A stretch of 64,000 bases of DNA from Coleophoma eucalyptorum (lineage: Eukaryota; Ascomycota; Leotiomycetes; Helotiales; Dermateaceae): contig JALRME010000013.1 of assembly GCA_026120035.1 (NCBI GenBank), forward strand, positions 434,001-498,000. The letters are read 5' to 3'. Made by a program: the position numbers and the translations under genes. The notes beneath the pieces are model-generated. The model was not told the DNA's origin. It saw only the letters and a program-made list of their open reading frames with translations, and did not search any database. Numbering within the stretch: the first letter of the stretch is position 1; each line of letters begins with the position of its first letter. Shown one piece after another: positions 10,391 to 23,359 of this stretch.

Positions 10391-13300
10391 CAGGAATCCG
10401 TGATCCAAGTGGACTCCATGAACAGGGCACAATCTCACATCGCCTGTCTCGCGACTCTGGATACCCCGTGCCATATCCACGCACGTAAAAGCCCCCCCCC
10501 CCAAAAATAAAAAATAAAAAATTAACAAACGTCAAAGAAAAGAAAAGAAAGGAAAGAAAACCTTGGAGCACTTACGCCTTCTTGGACAAAACAATGCAAT
10601 GGACCGTACAGTTTGACGCGAAAGAGCCACATCGAATCTGACAGTGGAACTCCTCTCGGGTATTAAGGCCTATCCAATTACGCTGGACCGTGATGTGCCT
10701 TTTTCCCCTTCCACCTCCCCTCCCCCCCCACTGTGACGGACAGGCTCAAGAGTCAAGTCAAGCATTCAGCGCCCGCCCGGCCGAGTCAGGCACGTCAGAG
10801 GCCGACAACAGATCGGAGCTTGGGCAATGGGCAGCGCACATACTCTCGAATAGACCTTCAAGTTGACATGGATGGCAAGGGAAATACACAAAGCATGCCC
10901 TAAAGAGATCTACCTGTATTATACTATGAATACCACGCTGCGGCGTCTTGCACAGACGGACACAGTCATTGGAGTCGGCGTTGTACACTTGTCACTTGCA
11001 ATTAAGCTCCTCTGCTCTGCCCTGGCAGCTCCAGAGCTTCCCCCGTAATGGCCAGTGGAGCCTCGTGGCCGTTGTCCGTTGTTAGTTCCAGCATTATTGT
11101 TTGCTGCCATGGTACAGCGGAGGGATGTACTGCTGTTTGACTGAGAGAGGAAGCTTGGAAACTTGGGAAGGGAAGGGCGAGATGGCGGACCTGGGCCAGA
11201 TCCAGTGTGCGGCCCCGAGGCGCTAGACGAGAAATAATTGCCGTAATCCGCACTCTTGGCTGAGCCTGCTTGGCTGGCTTGCTTGCCCTTGTCCAGCTCT
11301 CCCCTGTCGCGCGCTCACAATCCTCGTCCGATCGTGTACTGCGCTGTGCAAGGGCTGCCCGGGGCAAGCAAGAAATCGCTATCTTGTGCTGTATCTACCG
11401 TATCGTGCGTACCATATCTCTCTGCTGGGTACAGACAGCCAACCCGGCCTGGTGAGGACTTGAGATGCTGCAAATCACAACACTCGCATCGTACAGTACT
11501 TATGATCCTCGGTGGACCACGGGTGTTCGAACCCGTACCTAGTAAAGAGGACCTTACAATCCAGTACGGGATGATGGGATGCCATAGCCCGCCCCGTCTG
11601 CTCACGACGCGCCCGGGCTTCGCTATTTCTGGCGGCTGTCTGTCCAATAATGACATCGAGCGGCATTTTCAAACCTTCTCCATGCAGCGGAAACAATGAT
11701 CACCAAAGCATAGATCAATGACTTATGTAAGTCCGGATGAGCTGAGTTTTAGGTCCACGAGCTTATGGAGGAGTCAAGTCATGGATGGTGAGATGACGAT
11801 CAACCTTGAGATGCAAAAGCAAGAGGATCCCGCCTGCACTGCAGCGTGGTTGCATGAGAACGTCAACGATCAAGCCTGGAGGAGGCACCGACGCTGTAGC
11901 CGGACATTATTTGCCAGCAGCGGTGGGCGTGTATGGCCCAGAAATCTCCGATTAGGTTCTACTTCCCGCCATTGCGCAGCGCTTGGAGGGGAGTGGCGTG
12001 GGCGATGTATGTATGCGACATGCACACGTTGGCTGAAGCTTTCGTGGAGTGCATCAAAGCAAAGGCCCTCTCAGGTGTTTGTAGTTTATTTTGAGCCATG
12101 CTCTGCAGTTTAACGCAACTCAGCACAGGCAAGAGATCCGTGGGAAGGTAACCAGCGGCGCCGTGGAAGATGATGCAGCTTTGCGCGGTGCAGTGTTCTC
12201 AGGGACAAACAACCATCGATTAACACAATACACGTTCTCCCAGCGCTTCCACGAGCGAGCGAAACGCACACGAGTAGAGTAATGCCTAGGTTCGGGTGCG
12301 CGGTATGTCGGCGTCCCCAATGAAAAGCTAGCACAAAACGATGCCCTTTCGAGACGAGGAAAATATTCCGGTGTTATCTCCTCAGCACCATGTCTTACAC
12401 CACCAAGTCAGACTTGCAACGCTTTCGAAGACCAGTCCCTCGCTAGGACCTACTACAATTACACATGCCTTTCGTGAGTTTATTATTCCTACCGTGCCTT
12501 ATCTCGCGCTCTAATTCCTTATTCATCCATCAATAACGGGGCTCACAAATCAGACTGGGATATGCAACGACGATAATAAAAGGTGGGCCAGGCTTGTCCG
12601 AACCTTCAAGGGCTCCAGACTCTCAGCGGCAGGCGCAATTCTGTCAGAGCTTCAAGCTGGGGAGGGGAACCTAACAGGGAAGCTCACAGGCTTCTCTGTT
12701 CCCGTATCCCCAAAGCCTGGTCCTTGCCTGCACCATTGGGGTCTGGTCGACTGTCCGCTGTCTGCTCAGTGCTCTTCTGCATTGCAGGCTTCCGTATAGA
12801 TCCACGGGTAGGAGCATCTTATCCCTGGCAGTCATCCTCCGCTTCTCGAAACGACAATGTTTGCTATCGACTCCTTGTTGCCACTTTTGGCCATCAATAT
12901 CATACATCCTATTGATGATAGCGAAATGACAGAAGGAATAGCAGCTTACAGAGAGGCTGGTAAGGAAGCCCAAACGAACACGGGAAGAATCAAGATTGCA
13001 TATTGATAGAAGTTCACGTGTCCAGGAATTAACATTGAGCTACGAGATGTGCTGAATTCTCCTGCCCAAGAGAATGTAGTCACCCCCTGGTGTCAGAATA
13101 GCCGGCCTTCGGCATCTTTTTGATTCCCATATATCCAGAGGCTGGACAGTTCTATGCGGAACTGGTTTGTAGCAGTATCCAACTCACTTGATGATGAAAG
13201 TGTTTATTGAATGTGAAGCAAGGTCAACGCTATATGCTAATTCTTCTCCTTTACAATGGCTATTGTCAACTAGGTTTACGATGGTTAATGGCGCTAGGAA

Positions 13301-16300
13301 ACCTGCAACCAGGACCATCAGGATGTCTCAGCGTCATATGAATGAAGCCCCCCCCCCCTGTGTTGGAAAAGTCCTCGGTTAGCACCTGAATACTCGTGGT
13401 TGAATAAGAGTGGCTGGCAAGTAAAGCAAGACATCTCAACAAATAACGCCCCCAAACACTTGGAGTGGCTCAACTGTCTGACACTTGTCGCCTCCTGTAT
13501 CGAACCACCAAGGCCAGAAAGAAGGTGAAGAGTTTGCATAATCCCTCGTATTGATCTATTCAGATGGATCAATGACGCGAACCGCGAAACCTGGAATTGT
13601 CCCGTAGCCACGAAGCAAGGGACTTGACCGAATAACCTCACACTGCAGACGGACCGTTGGGCGTACTTCTTGTCCGGAATTACTGGACCAAAGGTCATTT
13701 ACCACACCAGAACTAATCTCCAGCCGCAAATAAAGGGCTTTTGTATCATGTTACCTCCATCCTCAACACCGACTCTCATCTGTGGTCCTATTTACGGCGC
13801 AGTAAAATGTTCAAGTTGCGTCATTCTACACCATTTAGATGCCCTGTAGATTCCAAGAAGGAATAAGCAAGTCAGCCCCCATCGAGGGAGAGATTACACA
13901 TCGAACACAAAATGTGACAAGCCCGCCTGTTCGGGAAGTCCGTCGTGCAGCGCCCAGCACCATGTTCTTGCTCTCTGCCTAGCTCACGGATAGACTTCCT
14001 GGAATGAATGGTACGATATCAATATATCAGAGTTCCATATTGTATGAGCAAGCGAAGAAGATCTTAACGCAATCCACAAAGGATGTCGATATACGCAAGC
14101 AAAGGCGATCTTCCACGCCAGTTTCACTGCACAGCATTTTCCTTCGCTGATGCGGCTCCCCGTTCGACTTCAGACAAGGAACTTAGGTCTTTTCCTCGGG
14201 TGGTAGCGAGAATCATAATCATTTATCGCACCACTTTCCACAAAAACTCCGGTCGTCAATCCAAGACCAGAGGTGACCACACAAAAGAGTAGCAATCTTT
14301 TCATCGCTGAGCTTCACAATCAACTTCATTGGCAATACGTGATCCACGTTTTCTTTCCCCGACTCACCGCCTCAATAATATCCTTGTCAAGTTCGCATTT
14401 CCTCATTCACTCCCGCCAGTGGTCCCTGCAGCTTTGCAGAGAACGTCAAGGTTTATTTTGTCCCTGTCGTGCGCCAATGTGCATGCATGCATATGCAGCA
14501 GCGGCTATGCACAGCTCAACCTATCCAATCATCCATTATCCGGAGCTAGAGGAGAATAGGTCGGGGCTGGGATTATCATCTGGCCACTGGTGTTTCAAGC
14601 CTCCATGAGTGTTGACATACCCAGTAGCGCCTCGGGAATCTGCGTACTTTTTGAACAAGATGTCATCAAGTGAGTATGCTTTGGAAATCTCAAAGAACAA
14701 GGTGAGGAGGGCACAATGGTTCGAAGCCTCAATGGGAATCTTACGCGATCAGTTCATCACTGCACACATAGCTCAACCTATCGGCTTCTGACGGACTCCC
14801 ATCCGGAAAGTCGATCGAGACATCAGGAAGACGAGGATCCCCAATCAGTGTCCACCACGTCTTTCTCGTCAAGCTCATCATCCCCCCTCCATCTCTCTAC
14901 CGCCTAGGGTCAAGCTTTAACCGTGCCAAGGTACTGTAGTGTAGACCCAAAAAAATTGGCGTGCTTCAAATCCCAAGCGGAGGCGCGAAGGCGCGAAGGC
15001 GGTGGGCTGATTGATTACTGGACTTCTTGACCACTCGTCGTGGCAAATCGACCGACGAACCCCATGGGTATCTTCGTGCGAACTCATTTTACTCAATTGA
15101 TACTTGCTTCTTCTCCTCTGGCAAGGAAGACCCAAATAAGCACTTTTACGGAAATAGAAGGCATAGCGACGATCAGTCGCACTCAAAGCTATTAGTGCGG
15201 TTGCAACACGACCTTCAACAACCCCACGATGCAATTCATAAGGCTAATCAGGAATTCAAAGTTCGGATCTGAGAAGAGAGCTGCAATGCACGCGCGGACT
15301 AACGTCCCGTCCGTCAACTTTTATAACCAGGGTTACCAGGGCTGGATTAGCCAGTGTGGTGGCGCTGTTGCCCAATCGATCATCATGATGGGAAATGCAC
15401 GACATCTATGATTCTAGGCCTCGATGATGAAAATCATCCCGCGTGCAGTCCGTGATACAAAGATTTACTACTTGCCAGGTGCCAATCTCTGCTGCTGTCC
15501 AACCATCGCAGGCCATTCTTCAGCGACCTGTCAGCGCGACCGAGTTCGGCACTCTTAATGGGGGAACAATCAATAACAGACAGCATTCAATCGTCTGGCA
15601 GATAGCTGGCAGTGAAGGACGAGGGGGCGCGTTGAAAGCTGTGGCGTTGAGGATGATTCCTGCTAGCGTGTTTCTCACCGCTCCTTCCAGCTATGTTCCT
15701 AGTCCTGTACCCCTCCCTCCCTGCTTCATAACCCGACACTCTTGCTTACCGTACTGTTCAAATCTAACAACCCTAGCCGGGCGGCCCAAAGTCTCTCTCC
15801 AACAATCTCTGTTGTCAACAATCATGTCGCCAGCCTATGAATTTGCATCGCACTTGGGCTTATCTTGCGATCTCGTATGAGGCTACCGGGGAGGACCTGG
15901 ACAGAGCGTGTCGGCTTGCGACTCTCCAAGGCTCGAAGTCGTGATGTCGGGTATGTATGGCCGCCCGGCTTTTTCTTATTGCACAAGCCTACTGGAGCTT
16001 AAACGGTCCTGGGAAAAGGAAAAATTTCATGTGAAATTGCCGTCAGAGTGCGAGCCACCATTCCCTATTCAAAAGTCCACAATGGAGACAGGTACGCTAC
16101 CTCTAAAGAGAAGCGGAGATATAGCCGGGGTGGAGACGACAATTCATACTTGCGAGAAATAGTGATATGATGTTCAAATTGGATCTCCATACTGCAATTG
16201 CACCGCCGTCTGCCGCAGTACATGCAGCAGAACACATCCACAGCATGCCTCATCCACAAATGTTCAACGGGGACTTCCATGATGATTGGCCCTGTATCAG

Positions 16301-18495
16301 CATGAAATTTGGTGGGGTTCGCGGATACTCCCGAAGTCCCGCGAAGAGGAGACGACTCGTATGAGATCTGAACAATTTGAGAAAATACTGCGGAAGGACG
16401 ACCACAAGAGTTGCCTAGTTGGCTGGAATTGATTAATTGCTTGCTTGTACGTAGGTGAATTACCACTTACCTGTTCTCGTGATCATCTCATGGTCCCATT
16501 TTTGAGGGGCTCTTTCGCCCGAAGAGAGCGAGACTGTCACACGTCTCAGACAAATCTCCCACATCTCTAAGAGACTGACTGCACCGATCCTCGAAGGATC
16601 AGGATGGCCTGCGTGTGCATGAACTAAATTATTCCACTGCTGTGTGTGTGACCGTGGCAGCAACCGCAATACCCATCGCAAACACCTTCTTGTCACTAGA
16701 CACTTCAAGCCACTACGGAGATGAACCTCATGGACATCGCATTTTTGGCTGCAAGGGGTGGTGTGGAATGCTTATTACCGGTTCGAGCTACTCGGTGTGT
16801 GTGCTGGTCGCAACATCGAGATGGGTGTCGGCTAGTCCCTTGAAGACCAATTGATCTTCGTGAGCATGGCATGGGTGAGATTGGAAGTGGACAAGTAGTA
16901 AGCAGTATCTGCAACCGTAACGCGCACGCAAGCAATTCAGAAACGGAAGGGAAAGGGACGAAGGATGAGCAGGGAACGCACGACATACCTACATGCATCC
17001 TCGATCAAAAGAGATAAGGAAATGGGTATCTATCGATCTTAGCTGACCTTTTTTTATTTTCTTCTCTCACCCTGCCCAATCTATTTTCCTTTGCCTTTTA
17101 AAAATTCTGGGTTAGCTCTCTCCTCCCGTGTCACAAAGGTGCAACAACGGTGCAGCTCTCTCCCGCTCGCCTCACAGACCTCCTTGCTTCCTGTATATGC
17201 ATATAGCGAGGCCTGATGATTGGACCATTGTTGTTATTTCCTTTTTTTTATTTCCCCTCTCTCGCCGCCGAAAGAAGCTAGGAAAGCTAGCTGGGACTCT
17301 CTTGGGGGAGAATGGAAAAGGTGGGCTGAGTTTGCCGGCTTTCGGTGCGGCGCAGTGGCTGCTATGTCTCTCTTTTGTTCTGCCTTGCTGTACGATGATC
17401 GATCACCTTTCTCTAGTCTGCTTGATGCATGCCATGCATTCTGCATCTTACGTATTCGCCTCGCCTCGAACCTCGCACGTTTGGGGGAATGATAATGACG
17501 GCCTTTGGACGAGACTTTAACGACGAGGCTGGGAAGGTACCCAATCTCCTCTTCCTTGGTCTATACGAGTTTCGAGGGATTGCTCCTCGTGTCTCACTAC
17601 CATTCTCTCTTTGAACTTCTTATCTTTATCACAAAGTAGACTTTTTGTATTGGAATGTTACAAGGTTTTTGCGGGACGGGCCTTTTCCGTTTTCCCTTCT
17701 ATCATAAAGACGTTGTGAGCCGCGTGGTTCTTTTTTGGCTTGGGTTTCGTGTAGGTACGCTATGTATATTTCTGTAAGCGACGTCAATATCACTCTCTCG
17801 CTCGTCTTGTCGGTGGCTATACGATGATCCATTGCCACTACTCCCGACGGGTTGATCTTTGGAATGACTGGAACAATGCACGAGGTATGAGCATCATTAT
17901 TAAGCCTGGGCCTGGGGGTTTGAAAATATAATGGTGAGGTTATGGAGTGTCTTTCAACTGAGGCGATGAAGCGAGTCTTCTGATCAAATCCGAACACTCG
18001 TGTTCTAGAGGTACATCAGCTGTTTAAACCAATCGAGCATTTTATGCCAGAATATAATCTTAAGAAATGAATACCCCTGGAATGAGATACTTGCTCTATG
18101 GCCGTTTACACTATTGAAATTTAACAACTGGCTCAGGACTTAGTCTCGACATACCGTGGGTGAGTCCTACGCCTATGGCTCTGAAGAATTTGGCAAAACA
18201 GGTCCAATCACTCACCAATGATTGCCGCTGGTAGTCATACTAAAGATAATGCACGTTCGAGGCAATGCAAGTGTTTCGTACATGAAGCAGCAGACCCCGT
18301 AACAGTGGTTGATTTAAACGTTGCTGCTTGCACGTGATTTGGTGTATGTTACCCGTTCTGCAACCGCGTCAACCGTGCAGACAGACTATGATCTTGTTTT
18401 GACAACGAAGTTCGTGCCAATGGGGATTTCTCACGTAACAATCAGCGAAAGGTGGTGACGATTCAGCAGAGTCGGTACCAAAATATCGATTAGGC

Positions 18496-19488
18496 ATGAC
18501 ACCTCCAAAGATATCTGTTCCTTCAGCAGCACAGCCTCTGCATGGCGCTCATTTTGATGCTGTAAGACACACCCCTACATGTAAGACCCGGGCGCACATT
18601 GACAATTGCCTTTCCAGTGGAACTCTTCCTCGACGGGCCATCAGCGCGCGGAAAATAGACTCGGTGGCTCGACGGGATGGCGGCAGTCGCGCACGATGAA
18701 GCTGAGCCACCAGTTTAAGAGTGGCAGTGGCGGAGGGACGCGTATTGCTGATGCCATTGGTGCTGGGTCGGATGATTGGGATGAGAAGGTTACGGCTTTG
18801 ATCCCGAAGGATGTCAGGGCCAGAGCAAAACTCAGCGTGGCAGATATGCTTGTGGGAAAGACTGGTATGCTTTTGAAATTCTCCTATGTACCCCACGTAC
18901 AACCCCCCCCCCCCACCTGCATGATGCTCTTTGAAGGATTTATGCTTATTGTTTTCGCAAGTGAATATGTCTGAGGGGGAGAGGTTAATGGCGAGACGGA
19001 AGAAGGAAGATGAGACCAGAGAAGTAGAGCAGTCACGGCCAAGAGGGATCTTCAGTGGTCTTGTCATTTATATCAACGGATCCACGCACCCGACCATATC
19101 GGATCACAGACTGAAGCATGTCCTGGCTGAGAATGGCGGAAGATTATCCATAAGTCTTGGGCGACGACAGGTCACGCATGTCATCTTGGGTAAGCCTTGT
19201 GGTGGCCAAGGGGTTGGGGCGGGTGGTGGTTTGGCAGGAGGGAAACTGGAGAAGGAAATAAGGCGAGTTGGTGGTTGTGGAGTCAAGTATGTTGGCGTTG
19301 AATGGTAAGATTATCCTCAGGCTGCCCCGTGATATCTCACTGATATTTTTAGGGCCATTGAAAGTATGAAGGCTGGAAAGCGACTGCCGGAAGCTCAGTT
19401 CTTCAACCTCAAAGTCGCTGCGAAAGGGCAACAGACTGTCTATGACATGTTCAAGAAGGTTGAGGTTTCGAGTTCCGCACCTGGATGA
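18496..19488 (+). CDS. BRCT-domain protein
   Basis: Four exons, 18496-18561, 18618-18864, 18962-19304 and 19353-19488, with introns of 56, 97 and 48 bp, give 263 residues. The second intron contains a run of 12 C. The C-terminal half is one BRCT domain: GIFSGLVIYINGSTHP, LAENGGRLSISLG, VTHVIL, a Gly-rich linker (GGGLAGGKLEKEI), CGVKYVGVEW with the conserved BRCT Trp, and ESMKAGKRLPEAQF. The N-terminal half is basic and Ser-rich. A single BRCT with this Gly-rich insertion and VKYVGVEW end resembles the BRCT of the translesion-synthesis protein Rev1, but no polymerase domain follows. A role in DNA-damage response or phosphopeptide binding is family-level inference. Confidence 0.85.
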
Positions 19489-20104
19489 TTGGAGGAAATA
19501 AGTATTTGTTTCCCTCGACAAATTGCAGGATAATATATGTCTTCGACTCTTTGTTGCGGATCTGAGACTTTGTCTCGGGAACATATCATAGTTGCATATG
19601 GGATTGGGTTGGGAGGTACGGCTGGTTACACATTTGGAGTTCGGGCTAGGAACTAAAGGTCTGGCGGGTATTACTTGGATGGCTGCATTGCATGAGTTTA
19701 TGTGTACACGAATTTAAGATATATCGAGCAATCGAGGAATGAGACTTTTTACTGTACTCGAGTTGCCTTAACTGCAAGATGAGGGGGGGGGTATTCCCTA
19801 GAAACAAGCCCAAGTCGCTAAGGATATCTTAGTAATTCAACCCGTTTTCTAATCTGGAGATTTTAACGGTCATGGAGTCTTTGAAAGGTTTCATTTTTAT
19901 TTTTCCGTTCTCGGAGTGAGGATCTTGAGTATTCGAGGTCGTTCAGTTCACTAACTGCCCACTAACTGCCCCTCGCGGTAAATCGCTATCCCCTGGACAA
20001 CGCGCTACGCTCATTTCGCGAACAATAATAAGCGCAAGACCCTAAAATCCTGGGACCCTATTGACACCGTGAAGTACAAGTCAATTGCTATTAGTCGTAA
20101 TACT
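19489..20104. other. Intergenic region
   Basis: About 0.6 kb between two plus-strand genes. It contains a G-run near 19784-19792 and a short direct repeat (CACTAACTGCC twice) near 19950. It is likely the terminator of the BRCT gene and the promoter of the coiled-coil gene. No coding frame is supported. Confidence 0.6.
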
Positions 20105-22339
20105 ATGGCATCGCCATTATCAGACAAAACAGAAACAATGCTAAATTCGACTCCATCACCAGCGCGTCACAGCACGTACGCAGACAAACCCACTGACGCA
20201 CAATCTGGCGCGGAATCCGATCCAGGGAGCTCTCCTTTCAACGAGCATGTCACCGAAAACACGCACGAAAGCCTTTCACCAAGCAAGCCCCCGAGACCTC
20301 TGTCCCTGATGGTAGACCGGGATGAGAATGCGACTCCGTTGAAGTCGTTCAAGAGCCGCCCACAATCCATGATCAACAGGTCATCTTCACCACACATATT
20401 CTCTGAATTTCAGCAGAGTCCTCGAAAGCTGTCCTCGCCCATAAGGAGATTTCCGGTCAAGCCGTCAATATCCGCTCCTCCTCCAGAAAGACGTCCGTCT
20501 GTTGTTTGTAATGAAATCACAGTTGATCTGGAGGATGCTTTGCGCGATAACGAGGGTCTGACCAAAGCCATTCAGATTCTGGAGGATGACAGCGACGATA
20601 CGCGTCTTGAGATGGACGATACTCTGATGAGTATGGAAGCCAACAGGGAACCAGAACATGAAGAAAGCGTAAACTTTGACGACACAATGGTAAGCGCGTA
20701 CAGTGACTTCTCTGCCGTTCCGGATATGACGATGTTCGCAAAGATTGGTCACAGTCCGGCCAAGTTTGGCAATACCAGCATGGGACCTACTCCAAGAAGA
20801 GGCCCCGCGCCAGCCATGACGCCAGCAACCGCGCGACGAACTATGGATTATACTTCTGCTACGCCAACTCCACGAGGTCACCCCGCACGAGGTAATGATA
20901 CCACAAACTTGATACTTGATTTCACAGATCAGATCAATGGATTCAGTGGGGCAACTCATCCAACGCCTAGTAGACATGGGAGAATGTCTCCGATGAAAAA
21001 TAGTATGACCATGCCGGATTTGGCATCATATAATGGCCCAAATACGCCGTCCGCAAACCGTAATCAAATGTCTAATCTACTCGACTTCGACATTCCTCCT
21101 GCACCAACGCCTCGAAGCATGCCATCCATTACTCCGCGCGAGCTAGAGAGTCTCAAGTCTAGTTTCTTATCAGAGATCAGTAGTTTGAAGGCTTCATTGA
21201 GTGGAAAAGAAGCGGAGGTGCAGTCATTAAAAACAGCTGTGGGAGATGCTGAGAAGCGGGTGGGCGAGAGTATGGAACAGGCGCGAGAAGAGAGGGACTT
21301 AAAAGAACAGGTCGCCGCTGAGAAGGAAGAGTGGGAGAAGAGGAGCAAGGAGATGGAGGCTGTTCTGCGAAATGTAAAGGAAGAGATTGTCAATGGAGAG
21401 CACGAAAGGGATGATCTGGAAGGCCGACTTGAGGAGAGCGAACGAAGAAGAGAGATGGCAGAGATGATGGCTCAGGAAGCAGAAAGTAAGATGGCAGCCA
21501 TGCGGGCTGGAAAACTGCCTCCAACACCATCTACTCCAACGCCATCAACCCCAACTAGTGAGGGCAAGCTAGGTGGTGAATGTAGCTGCGGAGGGACAGC
21601 TGGAAACAACCGAGCTGTCGAAATTGCTGTTGAGAAGGTCTCAAGAGAACTCCACACACTTTACAAAGACAAGCACGAGACTAAGGTCTCGGCCCTCAAG
21701 AAGAGTTACGAGCGACGATGGGACAAGAAGGTTAAGGAACTTGAAGACAAAGTGGAGGATCTTACCCGAGAGAACGAAGACCTGCGCCGAGATGTCACCA
21801 TGACAAAGCTTGACCACAAGAATCTGTTGGAAGCCACGGAGGACATTAGCAAGCAAGCAGCTCAAGATGCACGGGCGAGAGAACTGGAAGCTGAGCTTGA
21901 AGGACTCTCCGAAGTTGTCAAGAGTGTCAAGCATGACAATAATGAACTTCGCCAACTTTTGGACGAAGAGAGAGTAGAGAAGGGCAAACTGGTTGCTGCA
22001 GTAGACGAGATGATTCCTCTCGTGGCGGCATTTGACGATATGCTTGCAGATATGAACAACAGCCCTCCACCACCAACACCTGAGCGCAAGAGTACGCCAA
22101 CCAAGATAGCTCAACCTGGAGACAACCTACGGAGAAGTATCTCAAGAACTTCGGGCTTGCGAGCACCCAAGAGTGTCTCAGGCATTCCAGCAGCAGGGGG
22201 AGGCTATGGCCACATGCGAGCACCCAGCGGCGAAAGAAGCGGAAGTTCACAAGGCTCACGCCCTGGCAGTGGACTTGGCCGCAGTGGAATCATGAACTCC
22301 ATTGAAAGGATGGGTGGCTATAAGGGACGTGGCGAGTAA
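20105..22339 (+). CDS. Ser/Pro-rich coiled-coil protein, possibly microtubule or spindle-pole associated
   Basis: Single exon, 744 residues from the ATG at 20105 (MASPLSDKTET); an in-frame ATG at 20069 would add 12 residues. Residues 1-350 are Ser/Thr/Pro-rich with many TP and SP sites (GPTPRRGPAPAMTPATARR, SRHGRMSPMKNS), typical of a heavily phosphorylated disordered region. Two long coiled coils follow, at about 355-470 and 505-640. They are separated by a TPSTPTPSTPTS linker and a small Cys motif (GECSCGG). The second coil begins VEIAVEKVSRELHTLY and continues into a Lys-rich heptad region. The tail is basic and Ser/Gly-rich. The layout (disordered CDK-site N-terminus, C-terminal coil, basic tail) recalls fungal TACC/Alp7 and spindle-pole proteins; I cannot confirm a named family. 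Confidence 0.88.
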   Translation: MASPLSDKTETMLNSTPSPARHSTYADKPTDAQSGAESDPGSSPFNEHVTENTHESLSPSKPPRPLSLMVDRDENATPLKSFKSRPQSMINRSSSPHIFSEFQQSPRKLSSPIRRFPVKPSISAPPPERRPSVVCNEITVDLEDALRDNEGLTKAIQILEDDSDDTRLEMDDTLMSMEANREPEHEESVNFDDTMVSAYSDFSAVPDMTMFAKIGHSPAKFGNTSMGPTPRRGPAPAMTPATARRTMDYTSATPTPRGHPARGNDTTNLILDFTDQINGFSGATHPTPSRHGRMSPMKNSMTMPDLASYNGPNTPSANRNQMSNLLDFDIPPAPTPRSMPSITPRELESLKSSFLSEISSLKASLSGKEAEVQSLKTAVGDAEKRVGESMEQAREERDLKEQVAAEKEEWEKRSKEMEAVLRNVKEEIVNGEHERDDLEGRLEESERRREMAEMMAQEAESKMAAMRAGKLPPTPSTPTPSTPTSEGKLGGECSCGGTAGNNRAVEIAVEKVSRELHTLYKDKHETKVSALKKSYERRWDKKVKELEDKVEDLTRENEDLRRDVTMTKLDHKNLLEATEDISKQAAQDARARELEAELEGLSEVVKSVKHDNNELRQLLDEERVEKGKLVAAVDEMIPLVAAFDDMLADMNNSPPPPTPERKSTPTKIAQPGDNLRRSISRTSGLRAPKSVSGIPAAGGGYGHMRAPSGERSGSSQGSRPGSGLGRSGIMNSIERMGGYKGRGE

Positions 22340-23359
22340 GTAAACAAGTGAATTGTACATATTCGTGGTGGAGGTTGTTTTATTGTATAATGGGTTCATG
22401 ATCATGAGTGAACGCGGAGTGGAGTCGTGTCGTCTGGTTCTGATTTGTTTTCGTGGAGTTTGAGGGGCGAAATTCTTCTGTCCTGTTCATAGTAGCACGT
22501 ACCTCTTTTCGTTCCAGGGGCGTTTTCTTCATCCTTGGGTAAACACGTTGCGTTGGATGCCGTCCACTTCCTCTTCTTTACCTTTTTTTGAGGCTGGCAA
22601 GAGATTCAAACTCTGCCTCGTTCAATAGTCTTAGTCTTAGTTGTATATTGTTTTGCACTGCTTTCGCCTGATTATAGGTATTTAGCTTAGAGGCGGGCAC
22701 TCTTAGACAGGAAAGCGGGGGAGTGAATTGGAATGCTATGAATGGTTTGGTCCTGAAGACTACCCTCATTTTGAACAAGATCCTTTGCCTTTATCGCTTT
22801 ATTATTTTTGCTGGAGTCTTGATTTTTGATCCTGTGGCTCGAATCTCAATGTTTGAGTACAAAACAGCTATTCATAGCGGTGGAGCTTGGTGGTTTATCG
22901 TCTTATTTATATAACTATACCTATGTTCAATTCAGTTTAAGGGCTGCATGGCTCTAAAGCACTATCATTGATTGAGCTTGTTGCTTGATGCTGAAGTGAG
23001 GTTTATCATCCCTTGGAAGTCAAGATGAGCGAAGAAAGTTAATACTTGGCTCTATTTATGGGCCTTGCCTCTCTTGATATCAGTGCCATTTGAACTTTTA
23101 TATCAGTTGATTTCCCCCAAACTCTCTCAACACCCTCACACTTCTTGGCTGCTTTGATGAAGCTATCGAGAATAAAAAGGACAGGTACATATATAAGCAG
23201 AATGAATGTCTATTCTCCAATTTTACAAGTACGCCTTTCTTCATACATACTGAAAATGAACAAGTCTGTTTACAGTATAATTTCGTTACTTCGTGTCGAT
23301 CTTTCTATATCACAATAATTGTACGCTAAATAAAAACAGGGAATACACATCAGCAAAAT
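22340..23359. other. Convergent 3' intergenic region
   Basis: About 1 kb between the coiled-coil gene and the epimerase gene, both ending here. AT-rich, T-runs near 22580, no conserved frame. Probably two 3' untranslated regions. Confidence 0.65.

Larger units (their letters stand above)
8054..18495. other. Gene-poor interval upstream of stuA
   Basis: 10.4 kb with no recognisable protein gene. The part nearest stuA (8.8-10.3 kb) is GA-rich then CT-rich on the plus strand, with TGCT and GGTA repeats; on the minus strand this is the expected leader of stuA. Strong minus-strand donors are visible at 9514 (after CCAGAG) and 10575 (GTAAGT), which suggests a spliced, non-coding or short-ORF leader. 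The 11-18 kb part has ordinary composition, scattered stops in all frames and several poly-C runs. The rightmost about 500 bp would hold the promoter of the BRCT gene. Aspergillus stuA is known to have long upstream leaders with small ORFs; that this one does is inference. Confidence 0.55.

Noticed and set aside
11515..11545. Possible tRNA T-arm (GGTTCGAAC on the minus strand)
   Set aside because: The 7-base loop does not leave a matching 5 bp stem, and I found no acceptor stem, anticodon arm or D-arm at the right distances.
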